The notes: generated from the sequence alone by a model not told the origin. A DNA stretch of 64,000 bases from Sphingomonas sp. HITSZ_GF (GCF_029543155.1 NZ_JARQXA010000008.1:94433-158432), one strand, 5' to 3'; positions 40,880 to 50,207 are shown, counted from the stretch's first letter. Numbers and translations are program-made.

Positions 40880-43800
40880 TTAGAACTTGAACCGGGCGCC
40901 GAACTGGAAGCGGCGATCGACACGGCTCCAGTTTGCGTCGCGGTAAACAGGCTTGGCGCCGGGCGTCTTGCTCGAGTCACCGAAGATCTGCTGCTGGAAC
41001 ACGCTGGTGGTGCCGAGCAGGTTCGATCCTTCGATCGACAGCTCGACCCATTTGGCCAGCGAGAAGCGCAGCGAGCCGTCCATGAACCCGGCCTCCTTCT
41101 GGAACACCGGCAGGCCGATGCAGCAGTCGAGGTTGTTGGTGAGGAAGCGCGAACGCCAGTTATAGGCGACGCGCATCGCCACCGGGCCCTTTTCGTAGAG
41201 CAGCACGGCGTTGAACGTGTGCTTCGAGATGCCCGCCAGCTGATGCGAGTCGATCACCACGCCGCGGCCGCCCGACACGTCGAGGCCCGCGCCGAAGCCG
41301 CCGGTACCGCCGGCATCGAGTGCGCCCTGGGTGACCAGGTTCGAGTTGCTGATGTCCGACTGATCGACATAGGTGTAGTTCAGCTGCGTGCCGAAGCCGC
41401 TGAGCACGCCCGGCAGGAAATCGAAGAAGGTCTGGAAGGCGAACTCGACGCCCTTCAGCGATCCCCCGTCGTCCCCGTTGCGCGGGCCGCGCATCAGCAC
41501 CGTCTGGGTCGAGCCGTTGTTGGTGAAGCTGCGGTAGAACTCGCCGTACGCGATGCTCGAGTTCAGCTTCTTGTAAAAGGCATCGACGGTGAACGAGCTG
41601 CTGCGGCCGAAATAATGCTCGAAGGTGAGGTCGAACTGGTCGGCGGTGATCGGTTTCAGCGCCGGATAGCCCGATTCCGCGCGGAACACGAAGTTGTAGC
41701 CGGTGATCGTGCCGCCTGCGTTGCGGACGAGATAGGGCGAGGTCGCCGAACCGTCGAGCGTCGGGCCCTGGATCGTGACGAAGTTGCGCAGCAGGCCGAA
41801 ATCGGGGCGCGACATCGCCCGCGAATAGCCGAAGCGCACGAACGTCTTGTTGTCGGCGAAGCCGAAGCGGACGTTGAAGCTCGGCAGCCAGTTGTCATAG
41901 CTCGTCTGGTAGGTGTTCGGCGTGCCGCCGCCGCTGGCGAAGGCCGCCACGTCCGGCGTGACGAAGCACATCGGATTGACCACCCAGTTGACCGGCAGCG
42001 CGGAGCCGCAGGGCTGATAGTTGGCGAAGGTGGTGGTCAGCGGATAGCCGACGCTGCCGTCCGACGCGATCTCGGTATGGACGTAGCGCAAGCCGATATT
42101 GCCGCGGACGTTGACGCTGCCGATGTTCATGCCCTCGCCGCCGAAGCGGAGCATGGCATAGGCCGCGGTGGTCTTCTCCTTGACGTGCATCACCTCGGAC
42201 GGGAGGTAGCAATCGTTGACCGTGGCATCGGCGCGGTCGCAGATCGACGACCAGCCCGGCGCGATCGGCGAGTTGGTCGCCGGGCCGCCGAGGCCGTTGA
42301 CGATGCGGGCGCGATCCTGAAGCGCGTCGCGGCTCAGATAGACCAGGCCGGGATTGCTATAGACGTTGCCGTCGAAGAAGTTGCTGCCAAGCGTGGTGGT
42401 TTCCCACAGGCCGGCGCCATAGCCCTTGAAGTCGGGATGCCCCGCCGCGCAGGCCGGATAGGCGCCGCCGGTGGTGTTGTCGATGTTGAAGCCCGGGCCG
42501 TTGCAGTTCCACGAGGCCGCGATCGGGGTCCAGTTGAAGGTCGAGTAGCGGACCGTCTGGCTGCGATCGGCATAGCGGACGCCGACCTTGAGCGAGTCGA
42601 GCCAGCCGCCCTCGTTGAAGTCATAGTCGAGGTCGCCGCGGATCGCGGTTTCCTTCGCATCATTGTCCTCCATGTGCGCCTGGATGAAGGGCAGCCAGTA
42701 ATTGTGCGGGTTGGACACGCCGCCGGTGGCGTAGTTGACGTTCGAGCCCGGGAGCAGCTCGACCTTGGGCACGCCGTTGCTGTCGACGCTGTACTTCATG
42801 TTGGCCATCGAGCCGACCGCGACGAGGATGTCGTCATTGGTGGTGTTGGCCCAGACATGCTGGACGTCGAGATTGACGTGCAGCCGCTCGGTGGGATCCC
42901 AGCTGATGTTGCCCGACAGGTCCTGCGTCCGCTCGCGGTGATCGAAGTTGCGCGCCTCGTTCTGGAAATAGAGGCCGTCCTGCAGCGTCGAGCAGACCGA
43001 GGGCGCAGCGCAGTTGTTGACGAAGGGCAGGCCCGGCACGGCCGAGCCGGTGTTGATCGCGTCCGCGGTGCTGCTCCAGCTGCCCGCCCAGCTGCCATGG
43101 CCCTGGGTCAGCGTGCCCGACTGGAGCATGCCGTCGGGGCCGAAGACGAAGGCCGAGGTGCCCGGCGCCGGGCCGAGGATCGAGCTGGCGCGCGGATTGA
43201 AGGCAGGCGTGCCGTAGTAATTGCCGTCGAAGATCACATGGCTGGCCCGCTCGAGCCAGGCGTTGTGATATTCGCTGTCCATATATTGCGTGGTCACGCG
43301 GAAATTGCCGGCATTGTTCTCATACTGGCCAGCAAAGGCCATGCCGCGCCGCGTGCGATCGTAATCGACCTGCGAGTAGCGGATGCCGTCGGGGATATAG
43401 GCCCAGCCGGTGCCGCCAAACGGATTGGCGGTGCAGTTCACGGTGCCGTTGGTCATCACGCCATTGCCCTGGGCGTTGGTCGCGCCGGCCGAGCAATAGG
43501 TGTCGATCTTGTCCATGATCACGCTTTCGGTGCGCGTGACGACATGGCTGCGGGCGAAATCGGCGAGCAGGCCGAAGCGGCCGATATTGGTTTCCCAGGT
43601 ATTGGAGATCAGGCCCGAGAACTCGCCGGTCCATTCCTTCGAGCGATCGCCATAGGTCGCCTTGGCATTGCCCGAGACGACGAGGCCCTTCTGATCGAAC
43701 GGCAGGCGGGTGCGCAGGTTGACCGTACCGGCCAGGCCGCCCTCGATCATCTCCGCGGTCTGGTTCTTGTAGGCGTCGACGCCCGACATCAGTTCGGGCG

Positions 43801-44248
43801 AGATGTCGTTGAAGTTGAGGCCGCGATAGCTGTCGGCCGAGAAGCTGTCGCGCCCGTTGAACTCGGTGCGGACGAAGGTGAGGCCGCGGATGAGCACGCC
43901 GGTGGGCTCGCCCGAGGGATGGGTGGAATCGTCGGTCGACTGCATGCGCGAGGTGGTGATGCCCGGCACGCGCTGGAGCGCGCCCGACACCGAAGTGTCC
44001 GGGAAGGCGCCGATATCGGTGGCAGTGATCGAATCGACGACCGTGTCGGAATCGCGCTTGATCGTCTGCGCGGTCTCGAGCGCCTTGCGGACGCCGACAA
44101 CGACGATCGCGCCGTCGCCCTCGTCCTGCGCCGATTCGGGCGCGCTGGCCGGGGCCTGGGCAGTCTGCGCCTGCGCCACGCCGGCAAAGCCCATCAGGGC
44201 CATGGCGGCAAGCGAGGCACTCCCCCTGAGTGCGGTGATCTGCTTCAT
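40880..44248 (-). CDS. TonB-dependent receptor (Xanthomonas/Caulobacter-type)
   Basis: 1,122 residues. Signal peptide MKQITALRGSASLAAMALMG, ending near AQA, then a TonB-box-like IVVVGVRKAL (about residues 48-57), a plug domain (TATDIGAFPDTSVSGALQRVPG), and a 22-strand-type barrel ending in RRFQFGARFKF, the aromatic C-terminus of outer-membrane proteins. It imports its ligand, probably an oligosaccharide given the GH97 and MFS neighbours. First gene after a 523-bp AT-rich leader with candidate operators. Confidence 0.95.
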   Translation of the reverse strand: MKQITALRGSASLAAMALMGFAGVAQAQTAQAPASAPESAQDEGDGAIVVVGVRKALETAQTIKRDSDTVVDSITATDIGAFPDTSVSGALQRVPGITTSRMQSTDDSTHPSGEPTGVLIRGLTFVRTEFNGRDSFSADSYRGLNFNDISPELMSGVDAYKNQTAEMIEGGLAGTVNLRTRLPFDQKGLVVSGNAKATYGDRSKEWTGEFSGLISNTWETNIGRFGLLADFARSHVVTRTESVIMDKIDTYCSAGATNAQGNGVMTNGTVNCTANPFGGTGWAYIPDGIRYSQVDYDRTRRGMAFAGQYENNAGNFRVTTQYMDSEYHNAWLERASHVIFDGNYYGTPAFNPRASSILGPAPGTSAFVFGPDGMLQSGTLTQGHGSWAGSWSSTADAINTGSAVPGLPFVNNCAAPSVCSTLQDGLYFQNEARNFDHRERTQDLSGNISWDPTERLHVNLDVQHVWANTTNDDILVAVGSMANMKYSVDSNGVPKVELLPGSNVNYATGGVSNPHNYWLPFIQAHMEDNDAKETAIRGDLDYDFNEGGWLDSLKVGVRYADRSQTVRYSTFNWTPIAASWNCNGPGFNIDNTTGGAYPACAAGHPDFKGYGAGLWETTTLGSNFFDGNVYSNPGLVYLSRDALQDRARIVNGLGGPATNSPIAPGWSSICDRADATVNDCYLPSEVMHVKEKTTAAYAMLRFGGEGMNIGSVNVRGNIGLRYVHTEIASDGSVGYPLTTTFANYQPCGSALPVNWVVNPMCFVTPDVAAFASGGGTPNTYQTSYDNWLPSFNVRFGFADNKTFVRFGYSRAMSRPDFGLLRNFVTIQGPTLDGSATSPYLVRNAGGTITGYNFVFRAESGYPALKPITADQFDLTFEHYFGRSSSFTVDAFYKKLNSSIAYGEFYRSFTNNGSTQTVLMRGPRNGDDGGSLKGVEFAFQTFFDFLPGVLSGFGTQLNYTYVDQSDISNSNLVTQGALDAGGTGGFGAGLDVSGGRGVVIDSHQLAGISKHTFNAVLLYEKGPVAMRVAYNWRSRFLTNNLDCCIGLPVFQKEAGFMDGSLRFSLAKWVELSIEGSNLLGTTSVFQQQIFGDSSKTPGAKPVYRDANWSRVDRRFQFGARFKF

Positions 44249-44535
44249 GCTTCCTCCCTCCGTTTCGCCCCTTTGCGGAGCTGTTGCACGCGCAGGCGCC
44301 GCGGAGCCCTACCCCCGCGGCGCTGCGTCAATCCGGTTGCTGGTGCGTGAAGGTGCGATCGCGCGAGACGCGCGCACGGCCATGCCGCGCGCCGATGCGC
44401 TGAATCGCAAGCCGGCTATGCCGCGCTTCCCCCAAGACACCCTCCTTGTGCCGGCTGCGCTCATTGGCGCGGCCATCCACCGCGAGCAGACCGTCCAAAG
44501 GCGCGGAAATGCCTTCGGCCCTACCGGCTTGCTCA

Positions 44536-44555
44536 CTTTGCGTAACTTTGCGTAA
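44536..44555. repeat. Tandem 10-bp direct repeat in the receptor leader
   Basis: CTTTGCGTAA occurs twice in immediate tandem (44536-44545, 44546-44555), on the minus side about 290-310 bp before the receptor ATG. Helical-turn spacing suggests a protein-binding site. Confidence 0.4.
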
Positions 44556-44656
44556 ATTGAGCATGATCGCAAGAGGGAAATTTACGGGCAGAGATATTGA
44601 TCTATCTTGTTATTTTATAGTGATATTATTGGATATTTCCGCTCTCGCCGGGCAGA

Positions 44657-44671
44657 TTGTTACCGCAACAA
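44657..44671. promoter_or_regulatory. LacI-like imperfect dyad TTGTTACCGCAACAA
   Basis: TTGTT and AACAA arms around ACCGC form a 15-bp imperfect dyad, similar to LacI/GntR-family operators with a central CG. A LacI regulator is encoded at 46363. Confidence 0.35.
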
Positions 44672-44706
44672 GCGACTCACAAACTGCAATTTTGCCTTGC
44701 GCTTTA

Positions 44707-44719
44707 TGCAAATTTTGCA
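44707..44719. promoter_or_regulatory. Palindrome TGCAAATTTTGCA
   Basis: Perfect 6-bp arms around a single central base, in the AT-rich part of the leader. Possible operator; regulator unknown. Confidence 0.35.
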
Positions 44720-44771
44720 CAAACAGGCGCCCGCAATGCAACGCCATACAGTCTTGCATGCCTTGGGGAGG

Positions 44772-46304
44772 CTAGGGGCGAGCGCCGGTATCGGCGCTGC
44801 GCGGCAGCGTGAGCGCGAAGCCGGCGGCAATCAGCAGCGCGGCAGCGGCGAGGACCAGCGCATATTCGGCCTGGCCCTGGAAGACGCGGCCGACCAGCGG
44901 CCCCAGCATCGTCGAGGCGACGAGCTGAGGGATCACCAGGAACATGTTGTGGATGCCCATGTACACGCCCGCTTTGCCGGGCGGCACGCTGCCGGCGAGC
45001 ATGGCATAGGGCATCGACAGGATCGCCGCCCAGGCCAGCCCGACGCCGATCATCGGCAGCCACAGGGCCAGCGGGTTATCGACCAGCAGGAAGCCGAGCA
45101 GCCCCGCCGCGCCGAAGCCGAGGCACAGCGCATGGGTGGCGCGGCGACCGAGCCGCTCGCCGACACGCGGCAGCAGCAGCGCGCCGAGCGCGGCGACGCC
45201 GTTATAGCCGGCGAACAGCACCCCCACCCAATCGGCGGCGGCGTTGTAGCCCGGCGAGGCCGGATCGGCGGTGCCGTAGTGGCGCAGCGCCAGCGCGGGC
45301 ACGGTGTAGATCCACATGGCAAACAGCCCGTACCAGGTGAAGAACTGGACGAGCGCCAGCCGCTTGAGCAGCTGCGGCATCGCGCGGATGTCCTCGACGA
45401 TCTCGAGCATGCCGATCGAGCTGCGCCCAAGCCGGCGCAGGCGGACGACCACCGCCTGGAGCAGCCCGAACAGGAAGCAGATGCCGGCGACGACATAGAT
45501 TTCGCGCTTCCAGCCTGCGAGCGCGGCGGAACCGGCAATGACACCGCCAGCGAGCATCCAGACCATGCCGTGGCGCACCAGCGATGCGGCATGCTCGGGC
45601 GAGAGCATTACCGGCGACACCGCCTCTTCGGGCAGGCGCGGCGGCGCGGGACGCTCGCCGGTGGTGACGATCGTCCAGCCGACCGCGGCGAGCAGGCAGA
45701 AGCCGCCGATATAGAAGGCGGTGCGCACCGACTGCGGCAGCATGCCCGGCTCGGGCTGGCCGCTCAGCCCCACCCAATGGACGAGCATCCAGGGCAGTGC
45801 CGAGGCGAACACCGCGCCGATGCCGATGAAGAACACCTGCATCGCGAAGCCGGCGGTGCGCTGGCTCTCGGGCACCCGGTCCGCCACCAGCGCGCGGAAC
45901 GGCTCCATCGCGATGTTGATCGAGGCAGTGAGCACCCAGAGCATCAGGCTAGCCGCCCACAGGCTGGGCGCGTTGGGCATCAGGAACAGCGCGAGCGCGG
46001 TGAGCAGCGCGCCGGCAAGGATATAGGGACGCCGGCGCCCGAGCCGGCCGCGGGTGCGATCGCTCAGATGGCCGATGATCGGCTGGACGAGCAGCCCGGT
46101 CGCAGGGCCGGCGATCCACAATATCGCAAGGTCATCGAGCTCGGCACCGAGCGTCTGGAAGATGCGGCTGGTGTTGACGTTCTGCAGGCCCCAGACGATC
46201 TGGATGCCGAGCAAGCCGAAGCACATGTTCCAGATCTGCAGCAGGCTGAGACGCGCCGGAGAACGCGCGGCATCGCTAGCCACATCGGGCCGGCCTGCTT
46301 GCAA
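44772..46304 (-). CDS. MFS sugar transporter (MalY/SLC45-like)
   Basis: 510 residues from a TTG start at 46304, chosen because GAGGGGG sits six bases upstream; a GTG at 46283 is the alternative. About twelve membrane helices. The loop SDRTRGRLGRRRPYI is the sugar-transporter motif of this subgroup, and GLQNVNTSRIFQTLG opens helix 1. Likely moves a disaccharide or oligosaccharide product across the inner membrane. It is divergent from the LacI gene with 58 bp between starts. Confidence 0.85.
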   Translation of the reverse strand: MQAGRPDVASDAARSPARLSLLQIWNMCFGLLGIQIVWGLQNVNTSRIFQTLGAELDDLAILWIAGPATGLLVQPIIGHLSDRTRGRLGRRRPYILAGALLTALALFLMPNAPSLWAASLMLWVLTASINIAMEPFRALVADRVPESQRTAGFAMQVFFIGIGAVFASALPWMLVHWVGLSGQPEPGMLPQSVRTAFYIGGFCLLAAVGWTIVTTGERPAPPRLPEEAVSPVMLSPEHAASLVRHGMVWMLAGGVIAGSAALAGWKREIYVVAGICFLFGLLQAVVVRLRRLGRSSIGMLEIVEDIRAMPQLLKRLALVQFFTWYGLFAMWIYTVPALALRHYGTADPASPGYNAAADWVGVLFAGYNGVAALGALLLPRVGERLGRRATHALCLGFGAAGLLGFLLVDNPLALWLPMIGVGLAWAAILSMPYAMLAGSVPPGKAGVYMGIHNMFLVIPQLVASTMLGPLVGRVFQGQAEYALVLAAAALLIAAGFALTLPRSADTGARP

Positions 46305-46362
46305 TGGAACCCCCTCAGCGTTTTAAACTGGCCGTATTCGGCTCTTCTCCAGCTTGGGCACA
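46305..46362. promoter_or_regulatory. Divergent promoter between MFS and LacI genes
   Basis: 58-bp spacer with a palindrome GTTTTAAAC (46320-46328) that could be the LacI operator for both genes. Confidence 0.4.
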
Positions 46363-47376
46363 ATGGGCAGCAGTAGCAACAACAATACGACGCTGCAGGA
46401 TCTCGCGCAGCTGGCCGGCGTCTCGATCTCGACCGTCTCGCGGGCGCTCAACGATCATCCGCTGATCAGCGCGCGCACCAAGCAGAAGATCTGGGCGCTG
46501 GCGCGCGACCACGACTATCCGTTCCGCCCCTATATGCCCTCGGCACCGGTGGGCGCGGAGGGGACGATCGTGATCGTCACGCCGTTCATGCGCGGGCGGC
46601 CGCTGCCGCTCTCGCACCCCTTCTTCCTCGAGCTGCTCGCCAGCATCGGCGAGGCGGCGCGCGCGCGCGACTGCGACTTCACGGTGAGCCACACCACGCC
46701 GCACGACTATGACGACCTGGTCGCCACCACCACGACCAGCCGGGCGAGCGGCGTTATCTTCCTGGGCCAGGCGCTGCTCCACGACGCGTTCAACCAGCTC
46801 GTCGACAGCAACGCCAATTTCGTGGTGTGGGGCGCGCAGATGGCCGGGCAGCGCTATTGCTCGATCGGATCGGACAACCAGCTGGGCGGCCGGCGCGCGA
46901 CCGCGCATCTCGCCCGACTGGGGCGCAAGGCGATCCTGTTCCTGGGCGGTACCGATCCCGAATCGATGCAGCGCAAGCGCGGCTATGCCGAGGCGTTGAA
47001 GGAAGCCGGGCTGGAGATGGACCCCAAGCTGGTGGTGCCGGTGGAGTTCGAGCTGGAATCGGCCGATGCGGCGGTGAGCCGGCTGCTGCGGCGGCACGTG
47101 CATTTCGACGGCATCGTCGCCTCCTCTGACCTCATCGCGCTGGGCGCGATCCGGGCGCTGCGCCGGGCGGGCGTGTCGGTGCCGGGCGACGTATCGGTGG
47201 TCGGCTATGACGACATGCTGCTGGCGCGGCTCTCCACGCCGGCGCTCAGCACGATCCGGCAGGACACGTTCGAGGCGGGGCGGCAGCTGGTGTCGCGGAT
47301 ATTGGACCCCTCCCCCGACCCCAGCGCCGAGCGGCTGCCGACCGACCTGATCGTGCGGGAGTCGTGCGGGGGTTAG
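46363..47376 (+). CDS. LacI-family transcriptional regulator of the carbohydrate locus
   Basis: 337 residues from ATG 46363 (MGSSSNNNTTLQDLAQLAGV). HTH TLQDLAQLAGVSISTVSRAL, then a periplasmic-binding-like domain with GVIFLGQALL, GGRRATAHLARLGR and GDVSVVGYDDMLLARL. Likely represses the transporter, receptor and hydrolase genes in the absence of sugar. A TTG nine bases earlier is a weaker start. Followed by a REP-like repeat. Confidence 0.93.
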   Translation: MGSSSNNNTTLQDLAQLAGVSISTVSRALNDHPLISARTKQKIWALARDHDYPFRPYMPSAPVGAEGTIVIVTPFMRGRPLPLSHPFFLELLASIGEAARARDCDFTVSHTTPHDYDDLVATTTTSRASGVIFLGQALLHDAFNQLVDSNANFVVWGAQMAGQRYCSIGSDNQLGGRRATAHLARLGRKAILFLGGTDPESMQRKRGYAEALKEAGLEMDPKLVVPVEFELESADAAVSRLLRRHVHFDGIVASSDLIALGAIRALRRAGVSVPGDVSVVGYDDMLLARLSTPALSTIRQDTFEAGRQLVSRILDPSPDPSAERLPTDLIVRESCGG

Positions 47377-47383
47377 GCCCTAT

Positions 47384-47463
47384 CGTCATCCCGGCGAAAG
47401 CCGGGATTTCAGGCAATGGCAGGGAAAGAGCGGCACAAGATCCCGGCTTTCGCCGGGATGACG
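47384..47463. repeat. REP-like bipartite inverted repeat (copy 10)
   Basis: Arms CGTCATCCCGGCGAAAGCC and GGCTTTCGCCGGGATGACG, the same family as copies 4 and 9. Between the LacI and LplT-like genes. Confidence 0.85.
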
Positions 47464-47551
47464 GCTATTGCCTTGCCGCCGCGCATGCCCCTCGGCTATG
47501 CCCGCGCTTCAGTCAGCGGGAAAACCCGCAATCAGAGGTAAAGGTTCGCTT

Positions 47552-48844
47552 ATGCACGGTGCGCTCGGGTTGATGCGGGAGCGCCGATTCCTGCCCCTGT
47601 TCGTCACCCAGTTCCTAGGTGCCTTCAACGACAATCTGTTCAAGAACGCGATGATCTTCTTCGCGACCTATCAGATCTTCAATTCGGTGGAGGACGAGAC
47701 CCGGTTCAGCGCGATCGCGACCGGCATCTTCATCCTGCCCTTCTTCCTCTTCTCCGCGCTCGCCGGCCAGCTCGCCGACAGCTACGACAAGGCGAAGATC
47801 ATGCGGATCATCAAGGTGGCCGAGATCGGCATCATGCTGATCGGCGCATCGGGCATCTTCCTGAAGCATCTCGAACTGATGCTGATCGCACTGGTGGGCA
47901 TGGGGGTGCACTCGGCATTCTTCGGACCGATCAAATATGCGATCCTGCCCCAGCACCTGAAGGAAGACGAAGTGCTGGGCGGCACCGGCATGGTGGAAGC
48001 CGGCACCTATATCGCCATCCTGTGCGGCACGATCGCGGGCGGCGTGATCAGCGCGCACGCCGCCGGCTTTGCGGTGGTGGGCGTCGCGGTGATCGGCTGG
48101 CTCGCCTCGCTCAACATCCCGTCGGCCCCGCCGCTGACCAAGCTCAAGATCGACTTCAACATCTTCCGCGCCTCGTGGAAGCTGATCTCCGCGACGATGC
48201 ACATCCGCCGGCTCTATCTGGCGATCATCGCGATCAGCGTGTTCTGGACGATCGCCGCGGTGCTTGGCGTGCTGTTCCCGCCGCTGGTGAAGAACGTGTT
48301 CCATGCCCAGAAGGACGTGGCGAGCGTGTTCCTGGGCATCTTCTCGGTGGGCATCGCGATCGGATCGGTGATCATCAACCGGCTGCTCCAGGGCCATGTC
48401 TCGGCAAAGTACGCCGTGCGCTCGGTGCTGGGGATGATGGTGTTCGTGATCGGCTTCTATGTCGTCGCGCATCTCTGGCCGGTGAGCGACGGGCCGCTGC
48501 TCAAGGTTCGCGAATTCATCGCGATGCCGATCGGCTGGGCGGTACTGGGGCTGCTGCTGGCGATCGCGATCACCGGCGGCATGTTCGTGGTGCCGCTCTA
48601 CGCCTTCCTGACCACCACCGTCGACAAGTCGCAGACCGCGCGCACCGTGGCGGCGAACAACATCGTCAATTCGGGCTTCATGGTGTTCGGATCGGTGGGC
48701 ATCTTCGGCGTGAGCAACATCCCCGGCATCGGCGTGGCCGAGTGCATCTGGGTGGTGGTGCTGCTTTGCCTGGCCTCGGCCTGGTGCGCGAACCGGCTCT
48801 ACAAGGCCGAGGACGCGCCGCATGCGCCGGACGTGCTTCCCTGA
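47552..48844 (+). CDS. MFS transporter, LplT-like lysophospholipid transporter
   Basis: 430 residues from ATG 47552 (MHGALGLMRERRFLPLFVT). The opening QFLGAFNDNLFKNAMIFF is the signature of LplT and related flippases. About twelve membrane helices. Fused acyltransferase domains are absent. It likely flips lysophospholipids or a similar amphiphile into the cytoplasm. Convergent with the small gene at 48885. Confidence 0.85.
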   Translation: MHGALGLMRERRFLPLFVTQFLGAFNDNLFKNAMIFFATYQIFNSVEDETRFSAIATGIFILPFFLFSALAGQLADSYDKAKIMRIIKVAEIGIMLIGASGIFLKHLELMLIALVGMGVHSAFFGPIKYAILPQHLKEDEVLGGTGMVEAGTYIAILCGTIAGGVISAHAAGFAVVGVAVIGWLASLNIPSAPPLTKLKIDFNIFRASWKLISATMHIRRLYLAIIAISVFWTIAAVLGVLFPPLVKNVFHAQKDVASVFLGIFSVGIAIGSVIINRLLQGHVSAKYAVRSVLGMMVFVIGFYVVAHLWPVSDGPLLKVREFIAMPIGWAVLGLLLAIAITGGMFVVPLYAFLTTTVDKSQTARTVAANNIVNSGFMVFGSVGIFGVSNIPGIGVAECIWVVVLLCLASAWCANRLYKAEDAPHAPDVLP

Positions 48845-48884
48845 TTGGGTCAGGCTTCCGCCGAACCGGAGCCGCGCCGTCAGC

Positions 48885-49055
48885 TCAGGCGATGAACGTG
48901 TAGAAGCAGACGAAGAACGCCGTGAAGCTGAGCGCGAACAGCTTCATGTCGCTGTCGTCGCGCAGCTTGCGCTGCTGGGCCACCGCATGACGGACATGGC
49001 GGCGGAACGGGTGGCGGCGGGGCGCATAGCCCTCGAGCAGGAGCTGGCGTTGCAT
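48885..49055 (-). CDS. Small single-span membrane protein (56 residues)
   Basis: Reads from ATG 49055 (MQRQLLLEGYAPRRHPFRR) to TGA at 48885. The first 36 residues are basic; the last 19 (LFALSFTAFFVCFYTFIA) form one C-terminal membrane helix. Codon use and GC at third positions match the neighbours, and no overlapping larger frame is credible. It lies between the convergent LplT-like gene and the LacI gene. Function unknown. Confidence 0.65.
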   Translation of the reverse strand: MQRQLLLEGYAPRRHPFRRHVRHAVAQQRKLRDDSDMKLFALSFTAFFVCFYTFIA

Positions 49056-49138
49056 GGCCAGCAGTTAACGACTTCTTAACTTTTGCCGCCAGCATTACCT
49101 TTAGTTAACCAGTGTCCGGCCTTGGGACGGCAAATGGT

Positions 49139-50152
49139 TTATTTCGGAGCCGGTCCGGTGCTGGCGCGGACCATCAGCTTGTGCTCGAGCGTGACGCGCG
49201 GCTGGGGCGGCGTGCCGAGGATCAGCTCGGCGGCGGCGGCGGCGAGATCATAGACCGGCTGGTGGATGGTGGTGAGCGGCGGCCAGACGGCGCGAGCCAG
49301 GTCCGAATCGTCGAAACCCGCGATCGACAGCGCACCGGGAACCTCGATGTCGTTCTCGTGCGCCACCGCCAGCGCACCGGCGGCCATGTCGTCATTGCCG
49401 GCGAAGATCGCGGTGGGACGCGCGCCCTTGCCGAGCAGGAGCTGCTGCGCGGCGGCATAGCCCGAATCGAAGCTGTAGTCGCCCGGCACCACCAGCGCGG
49501 GATCGAAGGCGATCCCTGCCCCCTCCAGCGCGGCACGATAACCCCGGAGACGCTCGGACGAGGAGATGTGGCTCTCCGGTCCCGAGATGAAGGCGATGCG
49601 GCGATGGCCGAGCCCGACGAGATGCTCGACCAGTTCGCGCGCGGCGGCGACGTCGTCCATCGTCGCCGCGAGCCCGGCCTCACGGCGCACGCCGGGGGCG
49701 ATGCGGACATAGGGCAGCCCGCGCTTGTCGAGCTCGTCGAGCAACGCCGTCGCCTCGGTCACCGGCGGCGAAAGGATCAGCCCGTCGAGATGCGTCTCGT
49801 CGATCAGCGCCAGCACGTTGGAGACCAGATCGGGTGCCTGGCTGTCGATCGGCTGGACCAGCAGGCGATAGCCCTGCTCGGTACAGCGCTGCTGCGCGCC
49901 CGACTGGACGTGGAAGATGTAATAGGGGCTCGGATTGTCGTAGAGCAGCCCGATCTGGAACGACTTGCGCCCGGCGAGGGTGCGGGCGGCATGGCTGGGG
50001 CGGAAGTTGAGCCGGGCGACGACTTCCTCGACGCGCCGGCGCGTCTCTTCGCTGACATGCTTCTCGTTGTTGAGCACGCGGCTGACGGTCTTGAACGACA
50101 CGCCTGCAATCTTCGAGACTTCCTTGATCGTCGGACGGCTGGACACATGCAT
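49139..50152 (-). CDS. LacI-family transcriptional regulator
   Basis: 337 residues. HTH TIKEVSKIAGVSFKTVSRVL, effector domain with IGLLYDNPSPYYIFHVQ, GRRIAFISGPESH and GALSIAGFDDSDLA. It is divergent from the glycerate-kinase-like gene; a LacI-type operator lies between the two, suggesting it controls both itself and the kinase. Confidence 0.92.
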   Translation of the reverse strand: MHVSSRPTIKEVSKIAGVSFKTVSRVLNNEKHVSEETRRRVEEVVARLNFRPSHAARTLAGRKSFQIGLLYDNPSPYYIFHVQSGAQQRCTEQGYRLLVQPIDSQAPDLVSNVLALIDETHLDGLILSPPVTEATALLDELDKRGLPYVRIAPGVRREAGLAATMDDVAAARELVEHLVGLGHRRIAFISGPESHISSSERLRGYRAALEGAGIAFDPALVVPGDYSFDSGYAAAQQLLLGKGARPTAIFAGNDDMAAGALAVAHENDIEVPGALSIAGFDDSDLARAVWPPLTTIHQPVYDLAAAAAELILGTPPQPRVTLEHKLMVRASTGPAPK

Positions 50153-50193
50153 TCCCCGCCGGGAAGCGGCCCCGGCCTTTGACCAGCCTTATT

Positions 50194-50207
50194 TGACAGC
50201 GCTGGCA
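50194..50207. promoter_or_regulatory. LacI-type operator TGACAGCGCTGGCA
   Basis: A near-palindromic 14-mer with central CG, in the 80-bp spacer between the divergent LacI gene and kinase gene. It is the typical layout for an autoregulated repressor. Confidence 0.6.

Larger units (their letters stand above)
44249..44771. promoter_or_regulatory. 523-bp AT-rich intergenic region, promoter side of the TonB receptor gene
   Basis: The stretch lies between the end of the MFS gene and the start of the receptor gene, both on minus. It holds a GC-rich half near the receptor and an AT-rich half (about 44540-44760). Candidate operators are described separately. Some antisense frames of 60-110 codons are open but lack ribosome sites; nothing else is called. 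Confidence 0.55.

Noticed and set aside
44309..44572. Short minus-strand frames in the receptor leader
   Set aside because: No ribosome site, unusual composition, and overlap with the AT-rich regulatory stretch.
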